This document shows positions 26,780 to 34,349 of a stretch of 54,031 bases of DNA, one piece after another. Both the position numbers and the translations under genes were made by a program. Source of the stretch: Stenotrophomonas koreensis (GTDB lineage Bacteria > Pseudomonadota > Gammaproteobacteria > Xanthomonadales > Xanthomonadaceae); NCBI RefSeq assembly GCF_001431525.1, contig NZ_LDJH01000024.1, positions 1-54,031 of the forward strand. Reading direction: 5' to 3'. The notes beneath the pieces are model-generated. The model saw nothing but the letters and a program-made list of their open reading frames with translations, was not told the origin of the DNA and made no database searches. Numbering within the stretch: the first letter of the stretch is position 1; each line of letters starts with the position of its first letter.

Positions 26780-26857
26780 CTGATGATTGATCAGACGCAT
26801 GGGCCTGCAACGCGCTGGCGTGTACGCTCAGGGCGTTTTCAAGCAAGGCATCCCGGG

Positions 26858-29575
26858 ATGAGCATCTATCACCTGCAAGCGGTCTTCCGTCCGCAATCGG
26901 TTGCGGTCATCGGCGGCAGCCCCCGTCCACGTTCGGCCGGGCGGGCGGTGGTGCGCAACCTGCGCGAAGGCGGCTTTGCCGGCCAGATCGGCTGGATCAA
27001 TCCACGCCATCCGCATATCGACGGCATCGCCACCGTGCGCCGTCTGCGCGACCTGGGCTGGGTGCCCGAGCTGGTGGTGATCACCGCACCGGCACCGATC
27101 GTGCCGCAGCTGGTGGCCGAGGCAGCCGAGCTGGGGGTGGCCGCGGCGATCATCCTCACCGCCGGCCTGGGCCAGGGCCCGGGTTCGCTGGCGCAGCGGC
27201 TGCACAGCAGCGCGCGTGCGCACGGCCTGCGCATCCTCGGCCCGCATTGCCTGGGGGTGATTGCCCCGCATGCGCGCCTGAACGCTTCCATTGCCGCGCA
27301 CACCCCGCAGGCCGGTGACCTGGCGCTGATTTCCGAATCCAGCGCGATTGCCGCGGCGCTGGTGGAGTGGGGGGTATCGCGTTCGGTCGGGTTCTCGGCG
27401 GTGGTTTCGCTGGGCGACAGCCTGGATGTCGATTTTGCCGACCTGCTGGATTACTTCGCCGCCGATTACCGCACCCGCGCGATCCTGCTGTATGTGGAAA
27501 ACATCAGCGATGCGCGCAAGTTCATGTCCGCCGCGCGCGCGGCGGCGCGTGCCAAACCGGTGGTGCTGGTCAAATCCGGACGCAGCCGCGGCGGCACAGC
27601 CGCGCGCAGCGATGACACCCATGTGCAGTCGCTGGCCAGCAGCGATGCGATCTACACCGCCGCGTTCAACCGCGCCGGCCTGCTGCGGGTCGGCGCGTTG
27701 GACGAGCTGTTCACCGCCGCCGAGACCCTGGGCCGGCTCGGTGGCACCTTTCCCGGCCGGCGCCTGGCCATTGTCAGCAACGGCAGCGGCGTCGGCCGCC
27801 TGGCCGCCGACCGCCTGGCCATGCTCAAGGGCCAGCTGGCCGCGCTGTCACCGGCGACCCAGCAGGCACTGGCCCAGCTGCTGCCCGATGGCGCCCCGCA
27901 TGCCAACCCGGTGGACCTGGTGGTCGATGCCGATGGTGAGCGCTATGCCCGTGCGATCGAGGCGCTGCTGGCCGACCCCGGCAACGATGCCCTGCTGGTG
28001 ATCAACGTGCCCACCGCCTTCACCTCTTCGGTGGAGGCGGCACGGGCGATGACCCGCACGGTGGCGGCCCGCTCGCGCAGCGAGCGCGACAAACCGGTGT
28101 TTGCGGTCTGGCTGGGCACCGACGAGCAGGCCACCACCATCCTGCATTCGGCACGCATCCCGACCTATGCCTCCGAGGCCGACGCGGTGGCCGGTTTCCA
28201 GCACCTGGTGCGCTACCGGCAGGCACAGGCGGCACTGATGGAAACCCCGCCGAGCCTGCCGGAGGATTTCCAGGTGGACCGCCAGGCAGCGCAGCAGCTG
28301 ATCCAGCAGTCGCTGGCCCGTGGCCAGCGCTGGCTCGATCCACAGGCCACCCATGCCCTGCTGGCGGCCTACGGCATCGCGATGGCACCGCTGCAGCTGG
28401 CGCGCGATGTGGCCGGGGTGCTGGAACTGGCGCAGCCGCTGCTGGAAGCCGGCCATACGGTCACCCTGAAGATCCACTCGGCCGATATTCCCAACAAATC
28501 CGATGTGCACGGGGTGCGTCTGGACCTGGCCACCCTGGCTGCGGTACGCACCGGGGCCGAGGCGATCCTGGACTCGGCGCGCCGGCTGCGTCCGGAAGCG
28601 ATCATTGCCGGGGTGCTGGTGCAGCCGACGGTGGTGCGCGCCAAGGCCCGCGAGCTGATTGCCGGGATCGCCGATGACCCGGTGTTCGGCCCGGTGGTGG
28701 TGGTCGGCCGTGGCGGTACCGCGGTGGAAGTGATCGATGACATTGCCATCGGCCTGCCGCCGCTGGACCTGCGCCTGGCGCACGAGCTGATCGGCCGCAC
28801 CCGGGTCTCGCGCATCCTCAAGGGCTACCGCGATGTGCCGGCTGCCGACGAGCGCGCGCTGGCGCTGCTGCTGGTCAAGCTGGCGCAGCTGGCCGCCGAC
28901 ATCCCCGAGGTGCGCACGCTGGATATCAACCCGCTGCTGGTCGATGCCGATGGCGTGCTGGCACTGGATGCGCGGGTGGCGATCACCCCGACCCACCGCC
29001 TGCACAAGGGCCGTGGCCATCCGCGCTTTGCGATCTTCCCGTATCCCACCGAATGGGAGCGCACGATCGAGCTGTCCAATGGCGGCAGCGCCTTCGTGCG
29101 TCCGGTGCGGCCGGAAGATGACGGCCTGTTCCGTGCGTTCTTTGCCCGGGTTACCGACGATGACCTGCGCATGCGCTTCTTCCAGTCGGTCAAGCACTTC
29201 AGCCATGAATTCATCGCCCGCCTGACCCAGCTCGACTACGCCCGCTCGATCGCGCTGGTGGCGCTGGACCCGCGCAGTGGCGAGATGCTCGGTGCGGTAC
29301 GCCTGCATGCCGACGCTGAGTACGCCACCGGCGAATACGGCATCCTGGTGCGCTCGGACCTGAAGGGCTACGGGCTGGGCTGGCGGCTGATGAAGATCAT
29401 GATCGAATACGCCGGCTGGCTGGGGCTGTCGCAGGTGCAGGGCCAGGTACTGCGCGAGAACAGCACGATGCTGGACATGTGCCGGCGGCTGGGCTTCAGC
29501 GTGCGCGTGGACCCGGAGGATTCAACCCTGATGCAGGTCAGCCTGCCGGTGGACGGGCGCGGGCTGGAACACTGA
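26858..29575 (+). CDS. Pat-type acyl-CoA synthetase/GNAT acetyltransferase
   Basis: A 905-residue two-part protein of the Pat/PatZ (YfiQ) type, which acetylates lysines of metabolic enzymes such as acetyl-CoA synthetase. Residues about 1-690 are the ADP-forming acyl-CoA synthetase-like part: CoA-binding VAVIGGSPRPRSAGR, GPHCLGVI, then the ATP-grasp part with KIHSADIPNKSDVHGV and VVVVGRGGTAVEV. Residues about 735-890 are the GNAT domain, with acetyl-CoA loop SDLKGYGLGWRLMK. The segment THVQSLASSD keeps a His where ADP-forming synthetases carry the phosphorylated His. The start MSIYHLQAVF is chosen; 25 open codons lie upstream. Confidence 0.92.
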   Translation: MSIYHLQAVFRPQSVAVIGGSPRPRSAGRAVVRNLREGGFAGQIGWINPRHPHIDGIATVRRLRDLGWVPELVVITAPAPIVPQLVAEAAELGVAAAIILTAGLGQGPGSLAQRLHSSARAHGLRILGPHCLGVIAPHARLNASIAAHTPQAGDLALISESSAIAAALVEWGVSRSVGFSAVVSLGDSLDVDFADLLDYFAADYRTRAILLYVENISDARKFMSAARAAARAKPVVLVKSGRSRGGTAARSDDTHVQSLASSDAIYTAAFNRAGLLRVGALDELFTAAETLGRLGGTFPGRRLAIVSNGSGVGRLAADRLAMLKGQLAALSPATQQALAQLLPDGAPHANPVDLVVDADGERYARAIEALLADPGNDALLVINVPTAFTSSVEAARAMTRTVAARSRSERDKPVFAVWLGTDEQATTILHSARIPTYASEADAVAGFQHLVRYRQAQAALMETPPSLPEDFQVDRQAAQQLIQQSLARGQRWLDPQATHALLAAYGIAMAPLQLARDVAGVLELAQPLLEAGHTVTLKIHSADIPNKSDVHGVRLDLATLAAVRTGAEAILDSARRLRPEAIIAGVLVQPTVVRAKARELIAGIADDPVFGPVVVVGRGGTAVEVIDDIAIGLPPLDLRLAHELIGRTRVSRILKGYRDVPAADERALALLLVKLAQLAADIPEVRTLDINPLLVDADGVLALDARVAITPTHRLHKGRGHPRFAIFPYPTEWERTIELSNGGSAFVRPVRPEDDGLFRAFFARVTDDDLRMRFFQSVKHFSHEFIARLTQLDYARSIALVALDPRSGEMLGAVRLHADAEYATGEYGILVRSDLKGYGLGWRLMKIMIEYAGWLGLSQVQGQVLRENSTMLDMCRRLGFSVRVDPEDSTLMQVSLPVDGRGLEH

Positions 29576-29650
29576 ACGCTGCGTGGCCGGGCGCTCGACC
29601 GGCGTTGTTGCCGCGTCGCACAATAGGCGGCTTCCACCCTGCCGCCGCTC

Positions 29651-30346
29651 ATGTCCCTGCCCTTGTTGCTGCTGCCCGGTCTGCTCAACGATGCCACCCT
29701 GTGGCAGGCGCAGCAGCAGGACCTGGCCGATATCGCCGACTGCCAGGTTGCCGACCTGACCACCCACGGGCAGCTGGATGCACTGGTCCACGCGGTGCTG
29801 GACAAGGCGCCGCCGCGGTTTGCGCTGGCCGGTTTCTCGCTCGGTGGCTGGGTTGCCCAGCACATCCTGCGCCTGGCCCCGCAGCGGGTGGAGCGGCTGG
29901 CGCTGATCGGCACCTCCTACCTGGCCGACAGCCCCGAACGCGCGGCCCTGCGTGCCAGGCAGCAGGCGCTGGTCGGGGTGGCCGGCAATTTCCACGGTTT
30001 TGGCAACAGCATGATGCGCCGCTATGTCGACCCCTCGCGCCAGGATGACCGTGACCTGCGCGACAGCGTGCGTGGCATGACCCAGCGCCTGGGCCCGCAG
30101 GTGTTCCTGCGCCAGAACGCGCTGCCGCGGCTGGATGGCCGCGATGTACTGCACGGCTATGCCGAACCGTCGCTGGTGCTGTGCGGGGTCAATGACGCCA
30201 TCACCCCGCTGCAGCGCTCGCGCGAGATGGCCGCGATGATGCCGGCCAGCGAGCTGGTGGAACTGCCCGCCTGCGGCCACCTGGCACCACTGGAACAACC
30301 GGCGGCAGTAAGCGCGGCAATGCGGCGCTGGCTGCTGCGGGGCTGA
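29651..30346 (+). CDS. Alpha/beta hydrolase
   Basis: A 231-residue soluble alpha/beta hydrolase. Oxyanion region LLLPGLLNDATLW, nucleophile Ser in GFSLGGW, acid in GVNDAITPL and catalytic His in ACGHLAPLEQP. The complete triad suggests an esterase or similar. Substrate unknown. It converges on the aldo/keto reductase gene. Confidence 0.9.
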   Translation: MSLPLLLLPGLLNDATLWQAQQQDLADIADCQVADLTTHGQLDALVHAVLDKAPPRFALAGFSLGGWVAQHILRLAPQRVERLALIGTSYLADSPERAALRARQQALVGVAGNFHGFGNSMMRRYVDPSRQDDRDLRDSVRGMTQRLGPQVFLRQNALPRLDGRDVLHGYAEPSLVLCGVNDAITPLQRSREMAAMMPASELVELPACGHLAPLEQPAAVSAAMRRWLLRG

Positions 30347-30358
30347 GGAAAGAGGGAA

Positions 30359-30396
30359 GAGGAGTGAGCAGCGAGAGCTGCTGTCTCTCACTCCTC
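30359..30396. terminator. Convergent hairpin between hydrolase and AKR genes
   Basis: Outer arms GAGGAGTGAG (30359-30368) and CTCACTCCTC (30387-30396) are perfectly complementary. Inside, CAGC pairs with GCTG around a GAGA loop of GNRA type, leaving CTGTCT bulged. It lies 13 bases past the hydrolase stop and 34 bases from the end of the opposing gene, so it could serve both. Confidence 0.55.
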
Positions 30397-30407
30397 GCTT
30401 CTCTTCT

Positions 30408-30442
30408 CTCGTTCCTCGTTCCTCGTTTCTCACTTCTCGCTC
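30408..30442. repeat. Five tandem 7-bp pyrimidine repeats
   Basis: Units CTCGTTC, CTCGTTC, CTCGTTT, CTCACTT, CTCGCTC run head to tail. The plus strand is almost all pyrimidine. The last units include the aldo/keto reductase stop codon at 30430-30432. It joins the hairpin just before it. Confidence 0.75.
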
Positions 30443-31392
30443 GAAGCGCTGTCCAGGCTGCGCAGGTCCTCTGCATCGAGCTGCAGGCGCGCGGCGGCCA
30501 GCAGCTGCTGCAGCTGCTCCACGCTGGTGGCACTGGCAATCGGTGCGCTGATGGTGGGCTGGGCCATCAGCCAGGCCAGTGCGACCTGGGCCGGGCTGGC
30601 CGCATGCCGGCTGGCGACATCATCCAGTGCCTGCAGGATGCGCAGCCCGCGTGGGTTCAAGTAGCGGGCAACCACACCGACACCGCGGGCACTGCTCAGC
30701 GCCGCATCGGCGGGGGTACGGTATTTGCCGGTCAAAAAGCCGCTGGCCAGCGCGTAATACGGCAGCACCCCGAGCTGATGCTGACGCGCAATGGCCGCCA
30801 GCTCGTCTTCGTACACCGCGCGGTCGCACAGGTTGTACAGCGGCTGCAGGGTTTCAAAGCGGGGCAGGTGGTAGTCGGCGGAAATCTTCAGTGCCTGGCG
30901 CAGGCTGCCGGGGCTGAAATTGGACGCGCCGATCGCGCGCACCTTGCCTTGTTCGATCAAGCGCGCAAAGGCGCCCAGGGTCGCCTCCAGCGGTTCGGCC
31001 GGGTCTTCTTCATGGGCCTGATACAGATCGATGGTGTCGGTCTGCAGCCGGCGCAGCGAGCCTTCCAGCGCGGCGTTGATGTTGCCCGCTGACAGCCCCG
31101 GAAATTCGCCCCATTTGCCCACCTTGGTGGCAATCAGCACCTGCGCGCGTTTGCCACTGGCCTTGAGCCAGCGCCCGATCAGGGTCTCCGATTCACCGCC
31201 GCGGTTGCCAGGTGCCCAGGCCGAATACACATCGGCGGTGTCGATCAGGTTGAAGCCGGCCTCGACAAAGGCGTCGAGCAGCGCAAAGGTGGTGCGCTCA
31301 TCCACGCTCCAGCCAAATACGTTGCCGCCAAAGGCCAGAGGGGCGGCATGAAGGCCGGAACGGCCCAACTCACGGGTGGCCACCATGGGCAT
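30430..31392 (-). CDS. Aldo/keto reductase
   Basis: A 320-residue NADPH-dependent (beta/alpha)8-barrel reductase. Asp and Tyr of the active site are in LIDTADVYSAW, Lys in VLIATKVGKW and His in YQAHEEDP. The cofactor tail region is SATSVEQLQQLL. The sequence is closest in feel to the YajO/YghZ-type group. The start MPMVATRELG is fixed by an AAGGAG site 4 bases before the ATG; the open frame extends 48 codons further without support. Confidence 0.92.
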   Translation of the reverse strand: MPMVATRELGRSGLHAAPLAFGGNVFGWSVDERTTFALLDAFVEAGFNLIDTADVYSAWAPGNRGGESETLIGRWLKASGKRAQVLIATKVGKWGEFPGLSAGNINAALEGSLRRLQTDTIDLYQAHEEDPAEPLEATLGAFARLIEQGKVRAIGASNFSPGSLRQALKISADYHLPRFETLQPLYNLCDRAVYEDELAAIARQHQLGVLPYYALASGFLTGKYRTPADAALSSARGVGVVARYLNPRGLRILQALDDVASRHAASPAQVALAWLMAQPTISAPIASATSVEQLQQLLAAARLQLDAEDLRSLDSASSEK

Positions 31393-31534
31393 GTTCTCCT
31401 TGTTCTGGGAGCCCCAGCATAGACAACCACCGGTTAGCTTTTTGCTGCCACGCCGGCATGGTGCGCTGCCGATGTCCCTGCCGGTGTGGCCAATGCTAGG
31501 CTGCCGCGCAGATAACCAACCGCTGGAGATCACC

Positions 31535-32449
31535 ATGCACTCTCGTCTTGCCCTTGCCGGATTGCTGCTGGCGGCCCTGCCGCTGGCCCAGGCCCAGGAT
31601 CACCCGCCGGCTGCCCAGCACGGCATGCATGCACACCCGGCCGGGCATGCCGGCCATGAGCATGCCGGGCATGACCCGGCGATGCATCAGGCCCATGCCC
31701 GCGCGGCGCTGGCCGCAGCGGTGGCCGACAGCCGGCGCGACCCGGCCAATGTCGCGCGTGACCGCTACCGCCATCCGCAGCAGACCCTGGAATTCTTCGG
31801 GGTGCTGCCGCACCACACGGTGATCGAGATCACTCCGGGAGGCGGCTGGTATACCGAGATCCTGGCGCCGATGCTGGCTGACCACGGCCGCTACATCGGC
31901 GCCCTGGTCGATCCGCTCGCCGTCGCCCACGGCCGCAGCCGCGATTACCAGCAGCGCACCCTGGATGGTTTCAAGGCCAAACTGGCCGGTGACAGCGAAC
32001 GCTTCGGCAAGGTCGAGGTGCTCACCTTCAACCCGGCCGCGCCGGTGCTGGGTCCGGCCGCCTCGGCCGATGTGGTGCTGACCTTTCGCAATGTGCACAA
32101 CTGGCGCAGCGGTGGCCAGGCCGAAGGCTATTTCAAGGCCTTCTTCGACGTGCTCAAGCCCGGCGGTGTGCTCGGTGTGGTCGAGCATCGTGCGCGTGCG
32201 GATGTGCCGGCCGATGACAGCAGTGGCTATGTCGGCCAGGACCAGGTGATCGCGCTGGCCACCGCCGCCGGCTTCCAGCTTCTCGGTACCAGCGAGGTCA
32301 ACGCCAACCCGGCCGACACCAAGGACCACCCCAACGGGGTATGGACGCTGCCGCCGGTGGGCCGGCATGAGCCGGCCGATGCCGCCCGCTACCAGGCCAT
32401 CGGCGAGAGCGACCGCATGACCCTGCGTTTCGTCAAGCCGGCAGGCTGA
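31535..32449 (+). CDS. Exported His-rich SAM methyltransferase-like protein
   Basis: A 304-residue protein with a signal peptide (MHSRLALAGLLLAALPLAQA). It is followed by a His-rich stretch of about 30 residues in which His occurs roughly every third position (for example HAGHEHAGHDPAMHQAHA). The rest is a class I methyltransferase fold: VIEITPGGGWYTEIL (motif I), VVLTFRNVHNW (motif IV) and LKPGGVLGVVEHR. A methyltransferase in the periplasm would lack SAM, so the activity is uncertain. The His stretch looks metal-binding. Confidence 0.85.
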   Translation: MHSRLALAGLLLAALPLAQAQDHPPAAQHGMHAHPAGHAGHEHAGHDPAMHQAHARAALAAAVADSRRDPANVARDRYRHPQQTLEFFGVLPHHTVIEITPGGGWYTEILAPMLADHGRYIGALVDPLAVAHGRSRDYQQRTLDGFKAKLAGDSERFGKVEVLTFNPAAPVLGPAASADVVLTFRNVHNWRSGGQAEGYFKAFFDVLKPGGVLGVVEHRARADVPADDSSGYVGQDQVIALATAAGFQLLGTSEVNANPADTKDHPNGVWTLPPVGRHEPADAARYQAIGESDRMTLRFVKPAG

Positions 32450-32459
32450 GCGGGGCGGT

Positions 32460-32491
32460 GGGACAATGGCCGGGTTGCCCGTCATTGTCCC
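32460..32491 (+). promoter_or_regulatory. Strong hairpin in leader of pseudouridine synthase gene
   Basis: GGGACAATG (32460-32468) pairs with CATTGTCCC (32483-32491). Inside, CGGG (32471-32474) pairs with CCCG (32478-32481) around TTG. It lies 10 bases after the methyltransferase stop and ends 14 bases before the next ATG. It may terminate the first gene or control the second. Confidence 0.5.
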
Positions 32492-32505
32492 GCCATCGTT
32501 CTGCC

Positions 32506-33045
32506 ATGCTGATTGCCTTCAACAAGCCCTTCAACGTGCTGTGCCAGTTCACCGACCGCAGCACGCCGCCGCGCGCCACCCTGGCCGGGTTCGGCCTGCC
32601 TGCGGACGTGTATGCCGCCGGGCGGCTGGATTACGACAGCGAAGGCCTGCTGCTGCTCACCGACGATGGCCGCCTGGCCAACCGCCTGACCGACCCGAAG
32701 TACAAGCAGCCCAAGACCTACTGGGTGATGGTGGAGGGCATGCCGGCAGCGGAGCAGCTGCAGGCACTGCGTGATGGGGTGGTGCTCAATGACGGCCCGA
32801 CCCGGCCGGCGCAGGTGCGCCTGCTCGACCCGGCGCCGCAGCTGTGGCCGCGCAACCCGCCGGTGCGTTACCGCAAGAACGTGCCTGATGCCTGGCTGGA
32901 AATCACCATCAGCGAAGGACGCAACCGTCAGGTCCGGCGGATGACGGCGGCGGTCGGTCTGCCCACCTTGCGCCTGGTACGGGTAGCCATCGGCGCGCAC
33001 CGGCTCGATGGCCTGGCCCCCGGGCAATGGCGCCGGATCGACTGA
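32506..33045 (+). CDS. rluE: rRNA pseudouridine synthase, RluE-like
   Basis: A 179-residue RsuA/RluB/E/F-family pseudouridine synthase without an S4 domain, the compact form typical of RluE (23S rRNA U2457 in E. coli). The catalytic Asp is in GRLDYDSEGLLLLTDDG. Later blocks are PKTYWVMVEG and SEGRNRQVRRMTAAVG. The site specificity is inferred from compactness and motif likeness. Confidence 0.88.
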   Translation: MLIAFNKPFNVLCQFTDRSTPPRATLAGFGLPADVYAAGRLDYDSEGLLLLTDDGRLANRLTDPKYKQPKTYWVMVEGMPAAEQLQALRDGVVLNDGPTRPAQVRLLDPAPQLWPRNPPVRYRKNVPDAWLEITISEGRNRQVRRMTAAVGLPTLRLVRVAIGAHRLDGLAPGQWRRID

Positions 33046-33063
33046 CCCGGCGCCAGCCCACAA

Positions 33064-33411
33064 TCAGCCATCCAGGTCGGCGGCATCATCCAGCGGACCC
33101 TGCGGGCGGTCGGCCAGGCGGTAGTTGCCGGCCTGCTGCTGCGCCGCTTCCTGCGCCTTCCTGCGCTTGCGGTACACCGCATAGCCGAGAACACCCACAC
33201 CCAGTGCGGCGATCGCCACCGCGGTACCCGGATGGCGGCGCACGGCCTTGGTTGCAACCTTGCCGCCGGTCTTCAGCGCGCCGATGGCGGCACCGGTCTT
33301 GAGCCAGTCCGCCGCGGAGCTGCCGCCATGCTTCAGCCCATCGCTGGCCTGGCCAGCCAGTTCAAGTACGCGTTCCAGTGCGGTGTCGGTGATAGTGCTC
33401 AGCTTGCTCAT
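33064..33411 (-). CDS. Small single-pass membrane protein, unknown
   Basis: A 115-residue protein, amphipathic at the N-terminus (MSKLSTITDTALERVLELAG). One membrane segment, TAVAIAALGVGVLGYAVY, lies near residues 63-80, followed by a basic patch YRKRRK and an acidic tail ending DDAADLDG. No family recognised. It is convergent with the pseudouridine synthase gene, 18 bases between stops. The start at 33411 is preferred, but ATG at 33423 is also in frame. Confidence 0.7.
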   Translation of the reverse strand: MSKLSTITDTALERVLELAGQASDGLKHGGSSAADWLKTGAAIGALKTGGKVATKAVRRHPGTAVAIAALGVGVLGYAVYRKRRKAQEAAQQQAGNYRLADRPQGPLDDAADLDG

Positions 33412-33435
33412 AAGGCGTTCCATCGGTGGGGATCA

Positions 33436-33489
33436 GGCCACACAGTGTGGCCGCTCTATCGTAAACGGGCTGTGCATCCGGGCACAGCC
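33436..33489. promoter_or_regulatory. Two dyads between divergent genes
   Basis: GGCCACACAGTGTGGCC (33436-33452) is a perfect palindrome with an 8-base half-site. GGCTGTGC (33468-33475) pairs with GCACAGCC (33482-33489). Between them the minus strand reads TTTACGAT, a passable -10 region. The first dyad would sit at the transcription start of the 33411 gene, where a repressor site would act. Confidence 0.4.
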
Positions 33490-33619
33490 TGCAGGTCGTG
33501 TCGCCCAGCAGACCCTCTGGCGTGGAGGGCTGGTGGTGGTCTTGATGGTGGCAGGTGGCTGTCATCGGACGGCGTGGATGCCGATACTGTGCACTGGGGA
33601 AAGGATCGGGAATTGAACG

Positions 33620-34255
33620 ATGGGGTGGCTTGTCTGCCAGACGAAGAAGTTGCGCATGGCTGCTGTTGTGTACGCGCTGCTGCTGGCCGGGTGTGGGGGT
33701 GATGGCACCGCCAGCCAGGCGTACCAGCAGGCTTGCCACGGAGAGCCGTTGCCAGACCAGCAGGCCATCTACCAGGCAGAGGCTGATGGCTACCGGATCA
33801 ACAGCCGTTACCGCTGTATCGACCGACAGTCCTGGCAGGAGGTGCAGGCGGCGATGGCGCGGCTGGAACACGCGCGTCGTCCCGAGGTGCAGGCACGCGC
33901 CGAGGCTGCGGCCGATGCCGAACATGCGCAGCGCCTGGCCCGGATAGCCGCCAGGGCTGCGGCCCGTGAGCAGGCGCAGGCCGCGGTGATGCCGCGCGTG
34001 CTGGACAAGCCTGTGGATGCCAACCATGCCAGCCGTGAGCAGTTGGCGGCGGTGTGCGGGGTCGATGCCGACGGGGCCGAGGTGATCGTACTGGCGCGAC
34101 AGCAGGGCGGTCCGTTCACCGGCTGGGCCGATCTGGTCCACCGCGTGCTGCCGTTGTCGGCAGCGCAAACGGCAGTGGCCGCCTCGCGCTGTGGCCTGAC
34201 CGTCAATGGCCACAGCCTGGCGGGCGCGGCGCCGGCCGAATCAGTCCTGCGCTAA
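33620..34255 (+). CDS. Lipoprotein with ComEA-like helix-hairpin-helix
   Basis: A 211-residue protein. The N-terminus has basic residues KKLR, then a hydrophobic run and the lipobox LLAGC, so it should be lipid-anchored. The middle (about residues 80-120) is an Ala/Arg/Glu-rich helix, likely coiled coil. The C-terminus (about residues 130-180) resembles the ComEA-type HhH module: VDANHASREQLAAV, then VLARQQGGPFTGWADLVHRV. The usual LPGIG hairpin is replaced by VCGVDAD, so DNA binding is uncertain. A start at 33656 would lack the basic n-region, hence the longer form. Confidence 0.75.
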   Translation: MGWLVCQTKKLRMAAVVYALLLAGCGGDGTASQAYQQACHGEPLPDQQAIYQAEADGYRINSRYRCIDRQSWQEVQAAMARLEHARRPEVQARAEAAADAEHAQRLARIAARAAAREQAQAAVMPRVLDKPVDANHASREQLAAVCGVDADGAEVIVLARQQGGPFTGWADLVHRVLPLSAAQTAVAASRCGLTVNGHSLAGAAPAESVLR

Positions 34256-34349
34256 CAGCTGCAGGAGCGCGAGGGATCCGCTGACCGATGGCGGCAGGAC
34301 GGTGGATTGCCGCCTCGCTCTGTCATGGTCTGGAAGGACGGCAGCACCC

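Noticed and set aside
23049..26846. A very long minus-strand open frame (over 1200 codons) opposite the ankyrin gene
   Set aside because: It is a by-product of the high-GC third positions of the repeat-rich ankyrin gene. Its product is Arg/Gln/His-rich with no domain, and the sense frame has clear ankyrin repeats.
30408..30442. A CRISPR-like repeat reading of the tandem 7-mers
   Set aside because: The units are head-to-tail without spacers and no cas genes are present.
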